This document shows, piece by piece, positions 41,659 through 48,956 of a DNA stretch of 48,956 bases; within the stretch, counting starts at the first letter, position 1, and each line of letters starts with the position of its first letter. Below the pieces are notes generated by a model that saw nothing but the letters and a program-made list of their open reading frames with translations, made no database searches and was not told the DNA's origin. Origin of the DNA: Rikenella sp031549665 (GTDB lineage: Bacteria; Bacteroidota; Bacteroidia; Bacteroidales; Rikenellaceae); contig JAVBPJ010000016.1 in NCBI GenBank assembly GCA_031549665.1, positions 1 to 48,956 on the forward strand, in the 5' to 3' direction. The translations under genes were made by a program, and so were the position numbers.

Positions 41659-42177
41659 CTACTCCTCCACGGGCGGCGACGGAGCGGACGCTCCCGGCAG
41701 CCGTTTGCACTTTCCCGTCAGGTGTTCGATATCGAACCGCAATACCGCAGTGCGCTCGAACGAGCGGGCAATGTATTTTTCGGCCTGATCGGCCAGTTCG
41801 GGGTTGTACTTGCGGGCAAGCAGGACGAGCGCCTTATGCCGTTCCGGGTCGGGTTCCACCACATGTACGGAGCCGAAAACCAGCGCCGACTCGTACGCCG
41901 TAGTAAAAGTTCCTACGCTGGTGGATCCCACCACGCAAAACGAGGCCCGGGATTGCCTGCGGATCGCATCCAGCTTATGCCCTTCGGGGGCCGCGTGGAA
42001 GTAGATCCGCTCGCCCTCAACAACATAACTCAACGGAACACCGTAGCCGCCACCGGTATCCGGGTCGCAAAGGGCCAAAAACCCATACTCCCCCCGTTCC
42101 AAAAGTGCGCGTGCGGCGGCCTGGTCTAAAATCCGGTCCTGCCGGCGAACCGGGCGGTAGCTACGGTTGCCGGTCAT
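41659..42177 (-). CDS. Pyridoxamine 5'-phosphate oxidase-like flavoprotein (Nim-like)
   Basis: The 172-residue protein has the split-barrel FMN-binding fold of the PNPOx-like superfamily. RILDQAAARALLERGEYGFL and YGVPLSYVVEGERIYFHAAP, then EGHKLDAIRR (about residues 45-75), match the branch that includes nitroimidazole reductases (NimA-like) of Bacteroides. His61 in YFHAAP is at the position of the conserved histidine there. True nitroimidazole resistance cannot be concluded, since most members are of unknown function. The start overlaps the sulfatase stop by 17 bases, so translation is probably coupled. Confidence 0.85.
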   Translation of the reverse strand: MTGNRSYRPVRRQDRILDQAAARALLERGEYGFLALCDPDTGGGYGVPLSYVVEGERIYFHAAPEGHKLDAIRRQSRASFCVVGSTSVGTFTTAYESALVFGSVHVVEPDPERHKALVLLARKYNPELADQAEKYIARSFERTAVLRFDIEHLTGKCKRLPGASAPSPPVEE

Positions 42178-43735
42178 TTACCTGTTTTACTTTGGCCAGC
42201 AGGGCTGCCAGTTCCTTTACCTTGTCGGGGTACTGCTCCGCCAGGTTGTTGCGTTCGCCGATATCGTCCACCAGATTGTAGAACTGGGGTTTGGGCGAAT
42301 TGCCCATCTCGGTGTTGGTGCCGGCCCAGTAGGTGTCGTAGTTCGAGGGTTCGATGTATTTCCACGGGCCTACGGTAACCGAAAGCGCAAAGGCGTGTTC
42401 GACGATGCAGGGGCGGCCGTTTTCCAGGTCTTTGCCCAGCAGGGTCTGCAGGTTGTTGTAGCTGTCGGGGGCTTCGTCCGCACCGAGCGGTTCGTCGACC
42501 AGGGCGGCAAAGGTGGCGAAGAGGTCGACCTGGCTCAGGGCGGCATCGCTCACCCGGCCCTTTTTGATGTGGCCGGGCCAGCTTGCCATGCCCGGAACCC
42601 GGGTTCCCGCCTCGAAGATGCTGTACTTGCCTCCGCGCAACTTGCCCCAGGGACGGTGGTTGCCGAGCAATTCCACCGCCTGATCCCGGTAGCCGTCGTC
42701 CACCACCGGCCCGTTGTCGCTGGTCAGGATCACCAACGTGTTCTTATCCAGTCCCAACTCTTCCAGCTTGTCGAGTACGGCGCCCACCGACCAGTCGAAT
42801 TCGAGGATCGCGTCTCCCCGGGGGCCCATCCCGCTCTTGCCCACAAAACGGGGGTGCGGGTCACGCGGCACGTGGATGTCGTTCGTGGCGAAATAGAGAA
42901 AGAACGGTTTGTCGCCTCCGGCCGAACGCTCGATAAAACGCAGCGCGGCGGCGGTAATCGTGTCGGCGATGGTTTGATCGACCCACAGGGCGCTCTTTCC
43001 GCCGGTCATGTAGCCAATGCGGCCAATGCCGTTGATCAGCGCGTTGTCGTGGCCGTGGCTCGAACGCATGCGGAGCATTTCAGGATTCCCCTTGCCGGTG
43101 GGTTCTCCGGGGAAGGGGCGGTCGTAGCTCACGCGGATCGGGTCGGAGGGATCGAGGTTCACCACCCGGCCATTCTCAATGTAGACACAGGGAACGCGGT
43201 CGCCCGTGGCGGCCATGATGTAGGAGTAGTCGAACCCGATGTCCGAGAGGGCGGGAGTGATCAGCCCGTTCCAATCCTGTTTTCCGCGCTGGCTGCCCAG
43301 CCCCAGGTGCCATTTGCCGACGGCGGCGGTGGTGTAGCCGGCCCGTTGGAGCATCTCGGGCATGGTTTTGTGCTGCGGAGTAACGATCATCGCCGCGTCG
43401 CCGGGAGCGACCCCTGTGCCGGGTTCGCGCCAGGCGTATTCGCCGGTGAGGATGCTGTACCGCGAGGGGGTGCTGGTGGCCGCCGTGGAGTGGGCGTTGG
43501 TGAAACGCACGCCGGAACGGGCCAGTCGGTCGATGTTGGGCGTTTGAACCGTTTCGAACGAGCCGTTGCAGGCAATGTCCCCGAATCCGAGGTCGTCGGC
43601 CAAAATGACCACGATGTTCGGTTTGGCCGTCTTGGGAGCTTTTTTGGGTTGGGCCGCTTCGGCCTGCGGAATGGTTATGCCTGCCGCCAGGCCGCCGAAC
43701 AGGGCCATCGGGAGAGATACCTGATTTCTTTTCAT
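42161..43735 (-). CDS. Arylsulfatase-type sulfatase, Ser-type
   Basis: The 524-residue S1-family sulfatase is probably exported (signal peptide about 1-27). Metal-binding Asp47 and Asp48 lie in VVILADDLGFGDI. The formylglycine motif TSTPSRYSILTG puts the modified residue at Ser88 (S-x-P-S-R), so it needs an anaerobic radical-SAM maturase rather than the Cys-type FGE. ATNDIHVPRDPHPRF and LVILTSDNGPVVDD (about 330-345) complete the metal site. Substrate could be sulfated mucin or glycosaminoglycan; the S1 subfamily is not assigned. No maturase lies in the window. It lies 6 bases after the YhcH gene and overlaps the flavoprotein gene by 17 bases. Confidence 0.93.
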   Translation of the reverse strand: MKRNQVSLPMALFGGLAAGITIPQAEAAQPKKAPKTAKPNIVVILADDLGFGDIACNGSFETVQTPNIDRLARSGVRFTNAHSTAATSTPSRYSILTGEYAWREPGTGVAPGDAAMIVTPQHKTMPEMLQRAGYTTAAVGKWHLGLGSQRGKQDWNGLITPALSDIGFDYSYIMAATGDRVPCVYIENGRVVNLDPSDPIRVSYDRPFPGEPTGKGNPEMLRMRSSHGHDNALINGIGRIGYMTGGKSALWVDQTIADTITAAALRFIERSAGGDKPFFLYFATNDIHVPRDPHPRFVGKSGMGPRGDAILEFDWSVGAVLDKLEELGLDKNTLVILTSDNGPVVDDGYRDQAVELLGNHRPWGKLRGGKYSIFEAGTRVPGMASWPGHIKKGRVSDAALSQVDLFATFAALVDEPLGADEAPDSYNNLQTLLGKDLENGRPCIVEHAFALSVTVGPWKYIEPSNYDTYWAGTNTEMGNSPKPQFYNLVDDIGERNNLAEQYPDKVKELAALLAKVKQVNDRQP

Positions 43736-43741
43736 GGTAGG

Positions 43742-44212
43742 TTACGCTTTGATTTTAAAAATGACCTTACGCACCGAGGCTTCCTCCCCGGGCGCGGGAT
43801 TGATTAGCGGAGCATGGGCGTCTTCGGGAAAGAAGATCAAAAATTCCCCCGCCCGGGCGGTTACGACGCTCTCGGGGCGGTCGGAGAAAAAGAGGATGTC
43901 CCGTTCGGTGTCGAACGCACCCTGCGGCGCACGGCACGCGGTCCGGGAGGCCCAACCGTACCGTTCCTCGCCCCGCAACACCCACTGGAGGTCGATGTAG
44001 CGGTCGTGTACTTCGAGTCGGGCGGCTTCGGCCGGCTTGAGCGGGTGTTCGCCCACCAGCGCAAAAAGCTCCTCGCCGCGAAGGTCGTAACGGCCCTCTT
44101 CCGCCAACCATCGGTCGGCATGCAGGGCCATGGCCTCGAAGACTTCGGCCAACAGCGGGTGGAGCGCCGCGTAACGCCTGGAGGTCAGCGGAGTGAACAA
44201 GTCGTGAACCAT
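43742..44212 (-). CDS. YhcH/YjgK/YiaL family protein (DUF386)
   Basis: The 156-residue cupin-fold protein belongs to the family that includes E. coli YhcH, often linked to sialic-acid or other sugar catabolism. Conserved features are HPLKPAEAARLEVHDRYIDL and GEFLIFFPEDAHAP (metal-binding residues in LEVHDRYIDL and PEDAHAP). The frame extends to 44251. A TACCTTTG box at 44258-44265 predicts transcription from about 44251, so the internal ATG at 44212 (MVHDLFTPL) is used. It is the first gene of a three-gene operon with the sulfatase and flavoprotein, suggesting host-glycan use. Confidence 0.88.
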   Translation of the reverse strand: MVHDLFTPLTSRRYAALHPLLAEVFEAMALHADRWLAEEGRYDLRGEELFALVGEHPLKPAEAARLEVHDRYIDLQWVLRGEERYGWASRTACRAPQGAFDTERDILFFSDRPESVVTARAGEFLIFFPEDAHAPLINPAPGEEASVRKVIFKIKA

Positions 44213-44257
44213 AATCCGAAAAGAAGCGACCGTAACAACAAAGAGCCGCACAAGCGC

Positions 44258-44265
44258 AAAGGTAG
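44258..44265 (-). promoter_or_regulatory. Promoter -7 box for the YhcH-sulfatase operon
   Basis: TACCTTTG on the minus strand predicts a leader of about 38 bases. It lies 33 bases from the -7 box of the divergent outer-membrane protein gene, so the two promoters share their -33 region. Confidence 0.5.
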
Positions 44266-44276
44266 CGTTTCTGCGC

Positions 44277-44306
44277 TTGTTTGTACCTGATTTTTTCTAA
44301 ATTTGT
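44277..44306 (+). promoter_or_regulatory. Promoter of the small outer-membrane protein gene
   Basis: CTTG (44277-44280), 18 bases, then TAAATTTG (44299-44306) predict transcription from about 44313 and a 44-base leader. Confidence 0.55.
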
Positions 44307-44356
44307 GGCCGGGACGGACGACTGTTTCGCCTCTCATGTAACCTAAAAGAAGACTT

Positions 44357-44812
44357 ATGAAAAAACTGTTTTTCTCGTTGATCGCCCTGTCGCTTTTTGC
44401 GGGATCGACCGCCTATGCGCAAGATTATTCGACCGCCGTAGGCGTGAACCTCGGCCCCGACATGGGTTTTACCGCTAAAAAGTTCATTACGCCCGAAAGT
44501 GCCATCGAAGCCCAATTCGCCTACAACATCTCGTGCGACGGGCTGATGGCTTCGGCGGTATACCAATACCACTTCCCGCTGGGTGAAGGGTTCAGCCTGT
44601 ATGCCGGCGGCGGCTTGAACATCGGCGTACTCCACATGGGGAAGAAATACGGTAAGTCGGACTTTGCGCTGGGAGTAGATCCCAACGTCGGCTTCGAGTA
44701 TTCGTTCCGCAACGCTCCGATCGTACTGGGCATAGACTACAAACCGAACATCAACTTCACCACCCACTCGCAGTGGGAGCTGGCATCGTTCAAGATCCGC
44801 TTCAAGCTGTAA
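44357..44812 (+). CDS. Small outer-membrane beta-barrel protein
   Basis: The 151-residue protein has a signal peptide (residues 1-21, ending AYAQ) and about eight alternating amphipathic strands (for example VGVNLGPDMGFTAKKFI and FSLYAGGGLNIGVLHMGKKY), ending in FKIRFKL. This is the pattern of a small OmpA/OmpX-like eight-stranded barrel (porin-family, PF13568-like). Function is unknown. It is a single gene, with its own promoter and a bidirectional terminator after it. Confidence 0.8.
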   Translation: MKKLFFSLIALSLFAGSTAYAQDYSTAVGVNLGPDMGFTAKKFITPESAIEAQFAYNISCDGLMASAVYQYHFPLGEGFSLYAGGGLNIGVLHMGKKYGKSDFALGVDPNVGFEYSFRNAPIVLGIDYKPNINFTTHSQWELASFKIRFKL

Positions 44813-44837
44813 CTCGCAGACGAGAATCGCTCAACAA

Positions 44838-44872
44838 TAAAAGGCCTGATCCCTTTCGGGGCAGGCCTTTTG
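44838..44872. terminator. Bidirectional terminator after the small barrel gene
   Basis: AAAAGGCCTG / CAGGCCTTTT forms a 10-bp stem with an inner CCC/GGG pairing and is followed by TTTTG on both strands. It serves the barrel gene (26 bases past the stop) and the minus-strand gene ending at 44893. Confidence 0.8.
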
Positions 44873-44892
44873 TTATGCACCCCGATTCGAGG

Positions 44893-45951
44893 TTATCTCT
44901 TTTGTTTCGTTTTGTCGACCGCTTTGGGGTCCTTCGTTCCGAAAACGGCATGGGTTATTTCGACCTCGACCGAGGAACCGTCATCGGCTTTGTATTCGTA
45001 TCGAATGTTAACGGGCATCAGCGTGGGTTCCCAGCGCTTGTAGCGGAAGTCCACGTAGTCGGCCGAGATGTTATACACCCCGTTCATTCTCTGATTGCTA
45101 ATGATCAGGATTGACACCTCTGCCTTTACCAGCGATTTCCGGTTTTCGTCGATGTGTAATAGCTGCTGGTAGGTATCGCCCAACATGGTTTCGGGATAGA
45201 ACGGAACCCTGAATTTCATGATCCCGTTCTCTTTGCCCAGGTAACCGAACCGGAAACCGTACCCCTCACGGCGCAAAAGTTCTCGCGCTTTTTTTCGGGT
45301 CATGCAAGTTCCGGTAATCCCTCCCGCAGCGTCCAACGCCCAATGCACGTAGCTGCGTAAGGTTCGATCCATACCTGCGGTATCGCTTACGGTCGAAAAA
45401 CGGATGGAATCACCGAAAAATCTTTGTCCACGCATGGGACGCACCCAGTTTTTGTTCCAAATTTCATTGTCGACCTTGAGCGAACCTTCTACCGCGCGCG
45501 TTTTAACGCCTGGCTGGCTGAACACCGCCCTGAAGTTGGCGGCAAGCGTGCCGGAATACCACATGGGGATTATTTCACGTAGATTTTTGGCAAAAAAATC
45601 TTCCATGTCGGCATGTACGACGACCTCCTTGGCGGCTATTGTCGCGTGGTAATTTTCGGGCAGCACGAGTTCGGCGCGGCCCTGCCTTTGGATCGTCCTG
45701 TCATATACGACCCAGCCCGGCAGGTTGCCTATCATCGTGGCCGACAGGGTGTCGCCGAGGTTCAATTTTTCGCCCGAAATGCTCACCATGCCCAGCGTAT
45801 CAGCAATGCCGGCCGCACGGCCGTTTACGTAAACGTAGGCGTAAGGCAGCGGTTCGGCCAGCTCGTTTTTCACAGAGACGCGAAGGCTTTGGGCCGAAAC
45901 CAACCCCGCATGGAGGGCCATCAACAGGAATAATACCGTTCGTTTCATCAT
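44893..45951 (-). CDS. Exported CarboxypepD_reg-like domain protein, unknown function
   Basis: The 352-residue protein has a signal peptide (residues 1-21, MMKRTVLFLLMALHAGLVSA) and an N-terminal carboxypeptidase-regulatory-like beta-sandwich (about 22-105; PLPYAYVYVNGRAAGIADTL). It continues with a region (about 110-352) that I do not recognise. It is not a TonB receptor, because no plug or barrel follows. The start could be either of two adjacent ATG codons. Its promoter was not identified. The esterase gene lies upstream on the same strand with 78 bases between. Confidence 0.75.
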   Translation of the reverse strand: MMKRTVLFLLMALHAGLVSAQSLRVSVKNELAEPLPYAYVYVNGRAAGIADTLGMVSISGEKLNLGDTLSATMIGNLPGWVVYDRTIQRQGRAELVLPENYHATIAAKEVVVHADMEDFFAKNLREIIPMWYSGTLAANFRAVFSQPGVKTRAVEGSLKVDNEIWNKNWVRPMRGQRFFGDSIRFSTVSDTAGMDRTLRSYVHWALDAAGGITGTCMTRKKARELLRREGYGFRFGYLGKENGIMKFRVPFYPETMLGDTYQQLLHIDENRKSLVKAEVSILIISNQRMNGVYNISADYVDFRYKRWEPTLMPVNIRYEYKADDGSSVEVEITHAVFGTKDPKAVDKTKQKR

Positions 45952-46029
45952 GAGGGCTATTGATCAGTGTGCAACTTTACGTACTTCGAACAGGAAGCGG
46001 TCAGCGTCAACGGATTTTAACCGACGGAA

Positions 46030-46881
46030 TTACGACCGCCAAAAACTTTTGCTGACAAAGCCCAGTACGTCCACCAGGCCGCTGCGCCAATAGCTCCACG
46101 TATGACCACCGTCGCGCACGCGGTATTCGTGGGGGATTTTCCGGTCGCGCATCAACACATGAAGAGCGGCATTGCCCTTGTACAGGAAATCATCATCGCC
46201 GCAGTCGATCCAAAACCGCACGGGAGGCTGTTTTGGATTGGGTAACTGCTGCATCAACTCCAACGGGTTATGTTGGCTCCAGTAGGCATTGGGATAGGGA
46301 GGGCCAAACAGTTGCTCGAAAATAGCCTTGTCGCTCTGCTGGGCCTCTTCGTCCGTAAATACCGCCGCGCTCAGTGCAGCCACCGACCCAAACGTTTCGG
46401 GATGGCGCAGGCCGTACAGCAATGCGCCGTACCCGCCCATCGAAAGTCCGGCCACCGCGCGGTATTCGCGCGTGGTACGGGTCCGGTAGGTCGTCTCGAT
46501 GTGGGGTATCAGCTCTTTGAAAAACATATCCTCGTAGGAGTCCTTCCCGTCGAAACGGTTCACATAAAAACCCCTTCCGGCGTCGGGCATCACGATGATC
46601 ATCGCGGCCGCCTGGCCCGAAGCGATGGTGCGGTCGGCGATTGCTTTCACGTCGCCCTGCTGACTCCAACCCGTGTGGTCGTCGCCCAGTCCGTGCAGCA
46701 GGTAAAGCACGGGATAGCTGCGCGTGTCGGTGTCGTACCCGTCGGGCAGGTAAACCGAGTAGGCCACCGCCCGACCCAGGATCGTGCTTTTCAACGTTCC
46801 GTTTTGCCGGATGGTCCCTTCCGCAAAAATCGGGTTCAAAACTCCTACTAAAAGAAGGAGGATAAAGAGGTGCTTTTTCAT
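46030..46881 (-). CDS. Secreted esterase of the D/S-formylglutathione hydrolase fold
   Basis: The 283-residue alpha/beta hydrolase has a signal peptide (residues 1-20, ending FAEG) and the esterase_D family layout (PF00756): YPVLYLLHGLGDDHTGW near 56-72, GLSMGGYGALLYG (nucleophile Ser near 148), and a C-terminal RDGGHTWSYWRSGL with the catalytic His. Related Bacteroidetes proteins include feruloyl and acetyl-xylan esterases and trehalose mycolyltransferase-like enzymes; the substrate is not determinable. The upstream frame runs through tRNA-Pro in antisense, so the ATG at 46881 is used. A TATCTTCG box at 46895-46902 is a possible promoter. Confidence 0.9.
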   Translation of the reverse strand: MKKHLFILLLLVGVLNPIFAEGTIRQNGTLKSTILGRAVAYSVYLPDGYDTDTRSYPVLYLLHGLGDDHTGWSQQGDVKAIADRTIASGQAAAMIIVMPDAGRGFYVNRFDGKDSYEDMFFKELIPHIETTYRTRTTREYRAVAGLSMGGYGALLYGLRHPETFGSVAALSAAVFTDEEAQQSDKAIFEQLFGPPYPNAYWSQHNPLELMQQLPNPKQPPVRFWIDCGDDDFLYKGNAALHVLMRDRKIPHEYRVRDGGHTWSYWRSGLVDVLGFVSKSFWRS

Positions 46882-46890
46882 GGCGTTGTT

Positions 46891-46923
46891 TTTGCGAAGA
46901 TAGCCTTTTTTGGTGTATCTTTG
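46891..46923 (+). promoter_or_regulatory. Promoter of tRNA-Pro
   Basis: TTTG (46891-46894), 21 bases, then TATCTTTG (46916-46923) match the consensus. The start is predicted near 46930, only 5 bases before the mature tRNA 5' end. The -7 box of the divergent esterase gene (46895-46902, minus) lies inside this promoter, so the two should interfere. Confidence 0.75.
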
Positions 46924-46934
46924 CACCGGACTTT

Positions 46935-47009
46935 CGGGGTGTAGCACAGTCCGGTTAGCGCGCCACGTTCGGGACGTGGAGGTCGGAAGTTCGAATCTTC
47001 TCACCCCGA
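46935..47009 (+). tRNA. tRNA-Pro (anticodon CGG)
   Basis: The cloverleaf on the plus strand has acceptor CGGGGTG/CACCCCG with discriminator A, D-arm AGCACAGTCCGGTTAGCGC, anticodon loop TTCGGGA on stem CCACG/CGTGG, and T-arm GGAAGTTCGAATCTTCT. The anticodon CGG reads CCG. Single-gene unit with its own promoter and terminator. Confidence 0.95.
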
Positions 47010-47030
47010 CTCCTCCCTCTGCGGAAGAGC

Positions 47031-47067
47031 AAAGAGGCCCACCAGCGATGGTGGGCCTCTTTATTTT
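47031..47067 (+). terminator. Terminator of tRNA-Pro
   Basis: A 14-bp perfect stem AAAGAGGCCCACCA / TGGTGGGCCTCTTT (loop GCGA) is followed by ATTTTGG, 22 bases after the tRNA 3' end. The run AAAG at its start would also make it work for transcripts on the other strand. Confidence 0.85.
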
Positions 47068-47187
47068 GGTGTCTTTTCTATTTTGAGAGTCTCTTTATTT
47101 ACTCCCGGGCGAGCAAGCTTTGCAAGTTATTTCCTGCGAGCCGTTTAGCCACGTACCACCTTTCTGTCATCGCGCCTCACGCTCCCT

Positions 47188-48156
47188 TTATCGGCTGATC
47201 ACGATCTCGGTTACCTGGCTCAGGTCGGGGTTCTCCTTAACGACCGACACCACACCGGCGGCCGCGGCGGGAGCCAGCGGAATGCGGATCGTATACAGTT
47301 TTTTGCGCGAAAAGGTGTACTGGGTCGCGTCGTTCTTGTCCTTGATCGTTTCGGTCGTTACCCCGTTCCCCTTGGTCCATACGATACTCATCGGGATCTC
47401 CTCGCCGTAGGCATCACCCGTCCAGGCGTTGTCGCCGGTACTGTTTTCAAGGGTGTACAGCACGGTGGTTTCAGCGGCGCCGCCCGCTGTAAAGACCACC
47501 GGGGCCGCCTTGTCCAGTTCGATCGAGAGGCTTCCTTCCGAAAGGCCCTCCACCACAAACTTCACCCCGAACACCACCCGTTTGAGCGTGATCGATGGAG
47601 CGGTCGCTCCGGGTGCGTAGTCTGTCAGCTCGCCGTAGTAGCGGTCAACCGGAGGATGGTAGTAGTTTTTGTAGGTGGCGCCCGACACCACGGCCGAGTA
47701 GCCCTTGGCAATGTTGTTGAAGTAGCGGCTTGTCGACAGGGTAAAGGCGTTGCCCACGGCGGTGTTGCCTCCGCCCGTGCCCATCGTCGTAAAGGGAGCG
47801 CGATAGGCGTTGGTTATCAGCTCTTTCGAAATAAGGCTCGTGCCGTTCACCACCGACGTTACTTCAAACCTGTAAAGCTTGCCCGAGGTGAGGTTGAGGC
47901 TCATCGTCGTCGGATCGTCGAACAGTCCGTAAGCATAGCGATCGTAGGTGGAGCCGTTCTTTTGGTACACCTGTACGGCGTAAAGTTCCGTACCCGAGGC
48001 TTTGACGGTCAGCGGCTCTTCGCCCACCTCGATCGCTTCGCGCATCAGGGCGAGTTTAATCGCCATCGGCTCGGCCACCATCGGCTGCTTTTTGCTGCAT
48101 GCCATCGCCAGCAGCGCAAGCGCCAGCAGGGTCAAAAGTTTGCCTGAATTTTTCAT
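47188..48156 (-). CDS. Lipoprotein with fimbrillin-like features
   Basis: The 322-residue lipoprotein has lipobox LLAMAC with Cys at residue 20. The mature part is rich in Ser/Thr/Gly and beta strands (TSRYFNNIAKGYSAVVSG, then YYGELTDYAPGATAPSITLK), a composition reminiscent of Bacteroidales fimbrillin-like or Mfa2-type lipoproteins. I cannot assign a named family with certainty. There is no neighbouring fimbrial gene. A TACATTTG promoter box lies 32 bases upstream. It is convergent with the tRNA-Pro unit. Confidence 0.7.
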   Translation of the reverse strand: MKNSGKLLTLLALALLAMACSKKQPMVAEPMAIKLALMREAIEVGEEPLTVKASGTELYAVQVYQKNGSTYDRYAYGLFDDPTTMSLNLTSGKLYRFEVTSVVNGTSLISKELITNAYRAPFTTMGTGGGNTAVGNAFTLSTSRYFNNIAKGYSAVVSGATYKNYYHPPVDRYYGELTDYAPGATAPSITLKRVVFGVKFVVEGLSEGSLSIELDKAAPVVFTAGGAAETTVLYTLENSTGDNAWTGDAYGEEIPMSIVWTKGNGVTTETIKDKNDATQYTFSRKKLYTIRIPLAPAAAAGVVSVVKENPDLSQVTEIVISR

Positions 48157-48187
48157 TGCGCCCTCCTTGGGTTTGAAATGTTTCGCT

Positions 48188-48195
48188 CAAATGTA
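48188..48195 (-). promoter_or_regulatory. Promoter -7 box for the lipoprotein gene
   Basis: TACATTTG on the minus strand. TTTG lies 16 bases further upstream, 3 bases short of the usual spacing. Predicted leader about 25 bases. Confidence 0.5.
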
Positions 48196-48440
48196 CAGAA
48201 CTTTTGTGGCACAAACTTCATTTATGGCGATTTAATTGTTAATTATTTTCCTTGATTCGGCCCTATTACCGTATTTTATGAATTTTATTCGCAAGGCTAT
48301 TCGATCCATGAACGAGGGATTGTTTATTTTTCGCCATTTGATTTGTCGATATTTATCTATGTTTTTGTCTTTTTATGCATTTCAGGGATTAAACAGAGAG
48401 TGGGAGAAGGGGGCAGGGGAGTAGTGGTGAGTGTTCGAGG
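48196..48440. other. AT-rich spacer with no gene seen
   Basis: The 245 bases between the lipoprotein promoter and the terminator array are clearly AT-richer than the rest of the window (TTTAATTGTTAATTATTTTC and similar). One open frame of 62 codons on the plus strand (48236-48424) is low-complexity and unlike a protein. The stretch may contain upstream promoter elements for the lipoprotein gene. Confidence 0.45.
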
Positions 48441-48855
48441 AAATAAAAAGGGTCCGAGCATTAACCCAGGTCTCAAATAGAAAGAACCGCAGGTCTTCCG
48501 ACTGCGATTACTTGGATTAAGGGAATGGGAAATAAAAAAGGGATCAAATAAAGAGGCATGGGATGTTTCCCAATAAAAAAGCCGGATCATTGCCGATGGG
48601 GAAACAAAAAGAGGGCTGAGAGAACCTGTCGGCCGCTGGGATGTTCCAATAAAAAAGCTGGATCATTGCCTATGGGGAGACAAAAAGAGGGCCGCGAGTC
48701 TTGCGACTTGCGGCCTTGGAGCGCTTGGGCAAAGGGAATAAAAAGGGTCCGGGATTGGGTCCGGAGGGGAATAAAAAAGCCGGATCATTGCTGATCCGGC
48801 TTGAAGTAGGGAAATAAAAAGAGGGCCGCGAGTCTTGCGACTTGCGGCCCTCTGA
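48440..48855 (-). repeat. Array of repeated and decaying intrinsic terminators after the rRNA operon
   Basis: On the minus strand, starting directly after 5S rRNA, intact hairpins with U-runs come first: GAGGGCCGC...GCGGCCCTC-TTTTTATTT (48824-48855) and GCCGGATCA...GATCCGGC-TTTTTTATT (48771-48805). A degenerate GGACCC...GGACCC-TTTTT follows (48738-48770), then a damaged copy of the first hairpin (48676-48718). Half-copies of the second lie near 48648-48675 and 48571-48596, and further remnants end in TTTTTATTT down to 48440. The phrase AATAAAAAAGCYGGATCATTG (plus strand) recurs three times. The array looks duplicated, and its distal units have lost their stems. Confidence 0.85.
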
Positions 48856-48857
48856 AG

Positions 48858-48956
<99 letters not shown>

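Noticed and set aside
42167..43807. 546-codon plus-strand frame
   Set aside because: Antisense to the sulfatase, which has full family motifs on the other strand.
48440..48855. CRISPR or coding repeat region (a 78-codon plus frame at 48558-48794)
   Set aside because: The repeated elements are hairpins followed by U-runs; the frame only translates the repeats.

Overview
The window is chromosomal DNA from a GC-rich member of the Bacteroidales. Support comes from promoters of the Bacteroidetes type (TTTG/GTTG, 19-21 bases, TAnnTTTG), the absence of strong Shine-Dalgarno sites, an ExbB-ExbD-ExbD cluster, an S46 dipeptidyl peptidase, SusC-like/OMP beta-barrel proteins, an anaerobic Ser-type sulfatase and fimbrillin-like lipoprotein architecture. 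An Alistipes-like (Rikenellaceae) origin is a guess from base composition and gene content, not a demonstrated identity.

Region 1 (1-14886, minus strand) is the translation/transcription operon: one promoter at 14856-14886, then tRNA-Tyr, tRNA-Gly, tuf, tRNA-Trp, secE, nusG, rplK, rplA, rplJ, rplL, rpoB, rpoC and a terminator at 670-701. The gene order is classical, but several spacers are unusually long (213, 240, 330 and 562 bases) and carry hairpins or tandem repeats. A lipoprotein gene runs off the left edge.

Region 2 (14990-23780) holds a phosphate-transport pair (DUF47 protein and PiT permease) and a minus-strand run pyrE, SRPBCC protein, two GH89 alpha-N-acetylglucosaminidases in tandem, and tatD. 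A plus-strand NUDIX gene starts only 3 bases from the pyrE start codon.

Region 3 (23790-29470) is the most interesting regulatory stretch. A candidate 177-nt non-coding RNA has a perfect promoter and a strong intrinsic terminator on the minus strand. It is divergent from an S24-type repressor that lacks its catalytic residues, and a 17-bp palindrome sits inside the RNA promoter. Then come the TonB-energising cluster exbD-exbD-membrane protein-exbB, and tRNA-Ser preceded by three 74-bp tRNA-like tandem repeats with their own promoter. The region ends with a type I asparaginase and a structured double-promoter leader.

Region 4 (29471-44212) has an OMP beta-barrel receptor, a DUF6427-like membrane protein, purD, an S46 dipeptidyl peptidase with DPP7-type specificity residue, deoC, a PH-like membrane protein, kbl, and two adjacent TetR-like regulators that carry AT-hooks at opposite ends. 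It closes with a YhcH-sulfatase-flavoprotein operon.

Region 5 (44258-48956) holds a small outer-membrane barrel protein, a CarboxypepD_reg-like exported protein, a secreted esterase, tRNA-Pro, a lipoprotein, and the 3' end of an rRNA operon (5S rRNA). The 5S is followed by an array of repeated and decaying intrinsic terminators.
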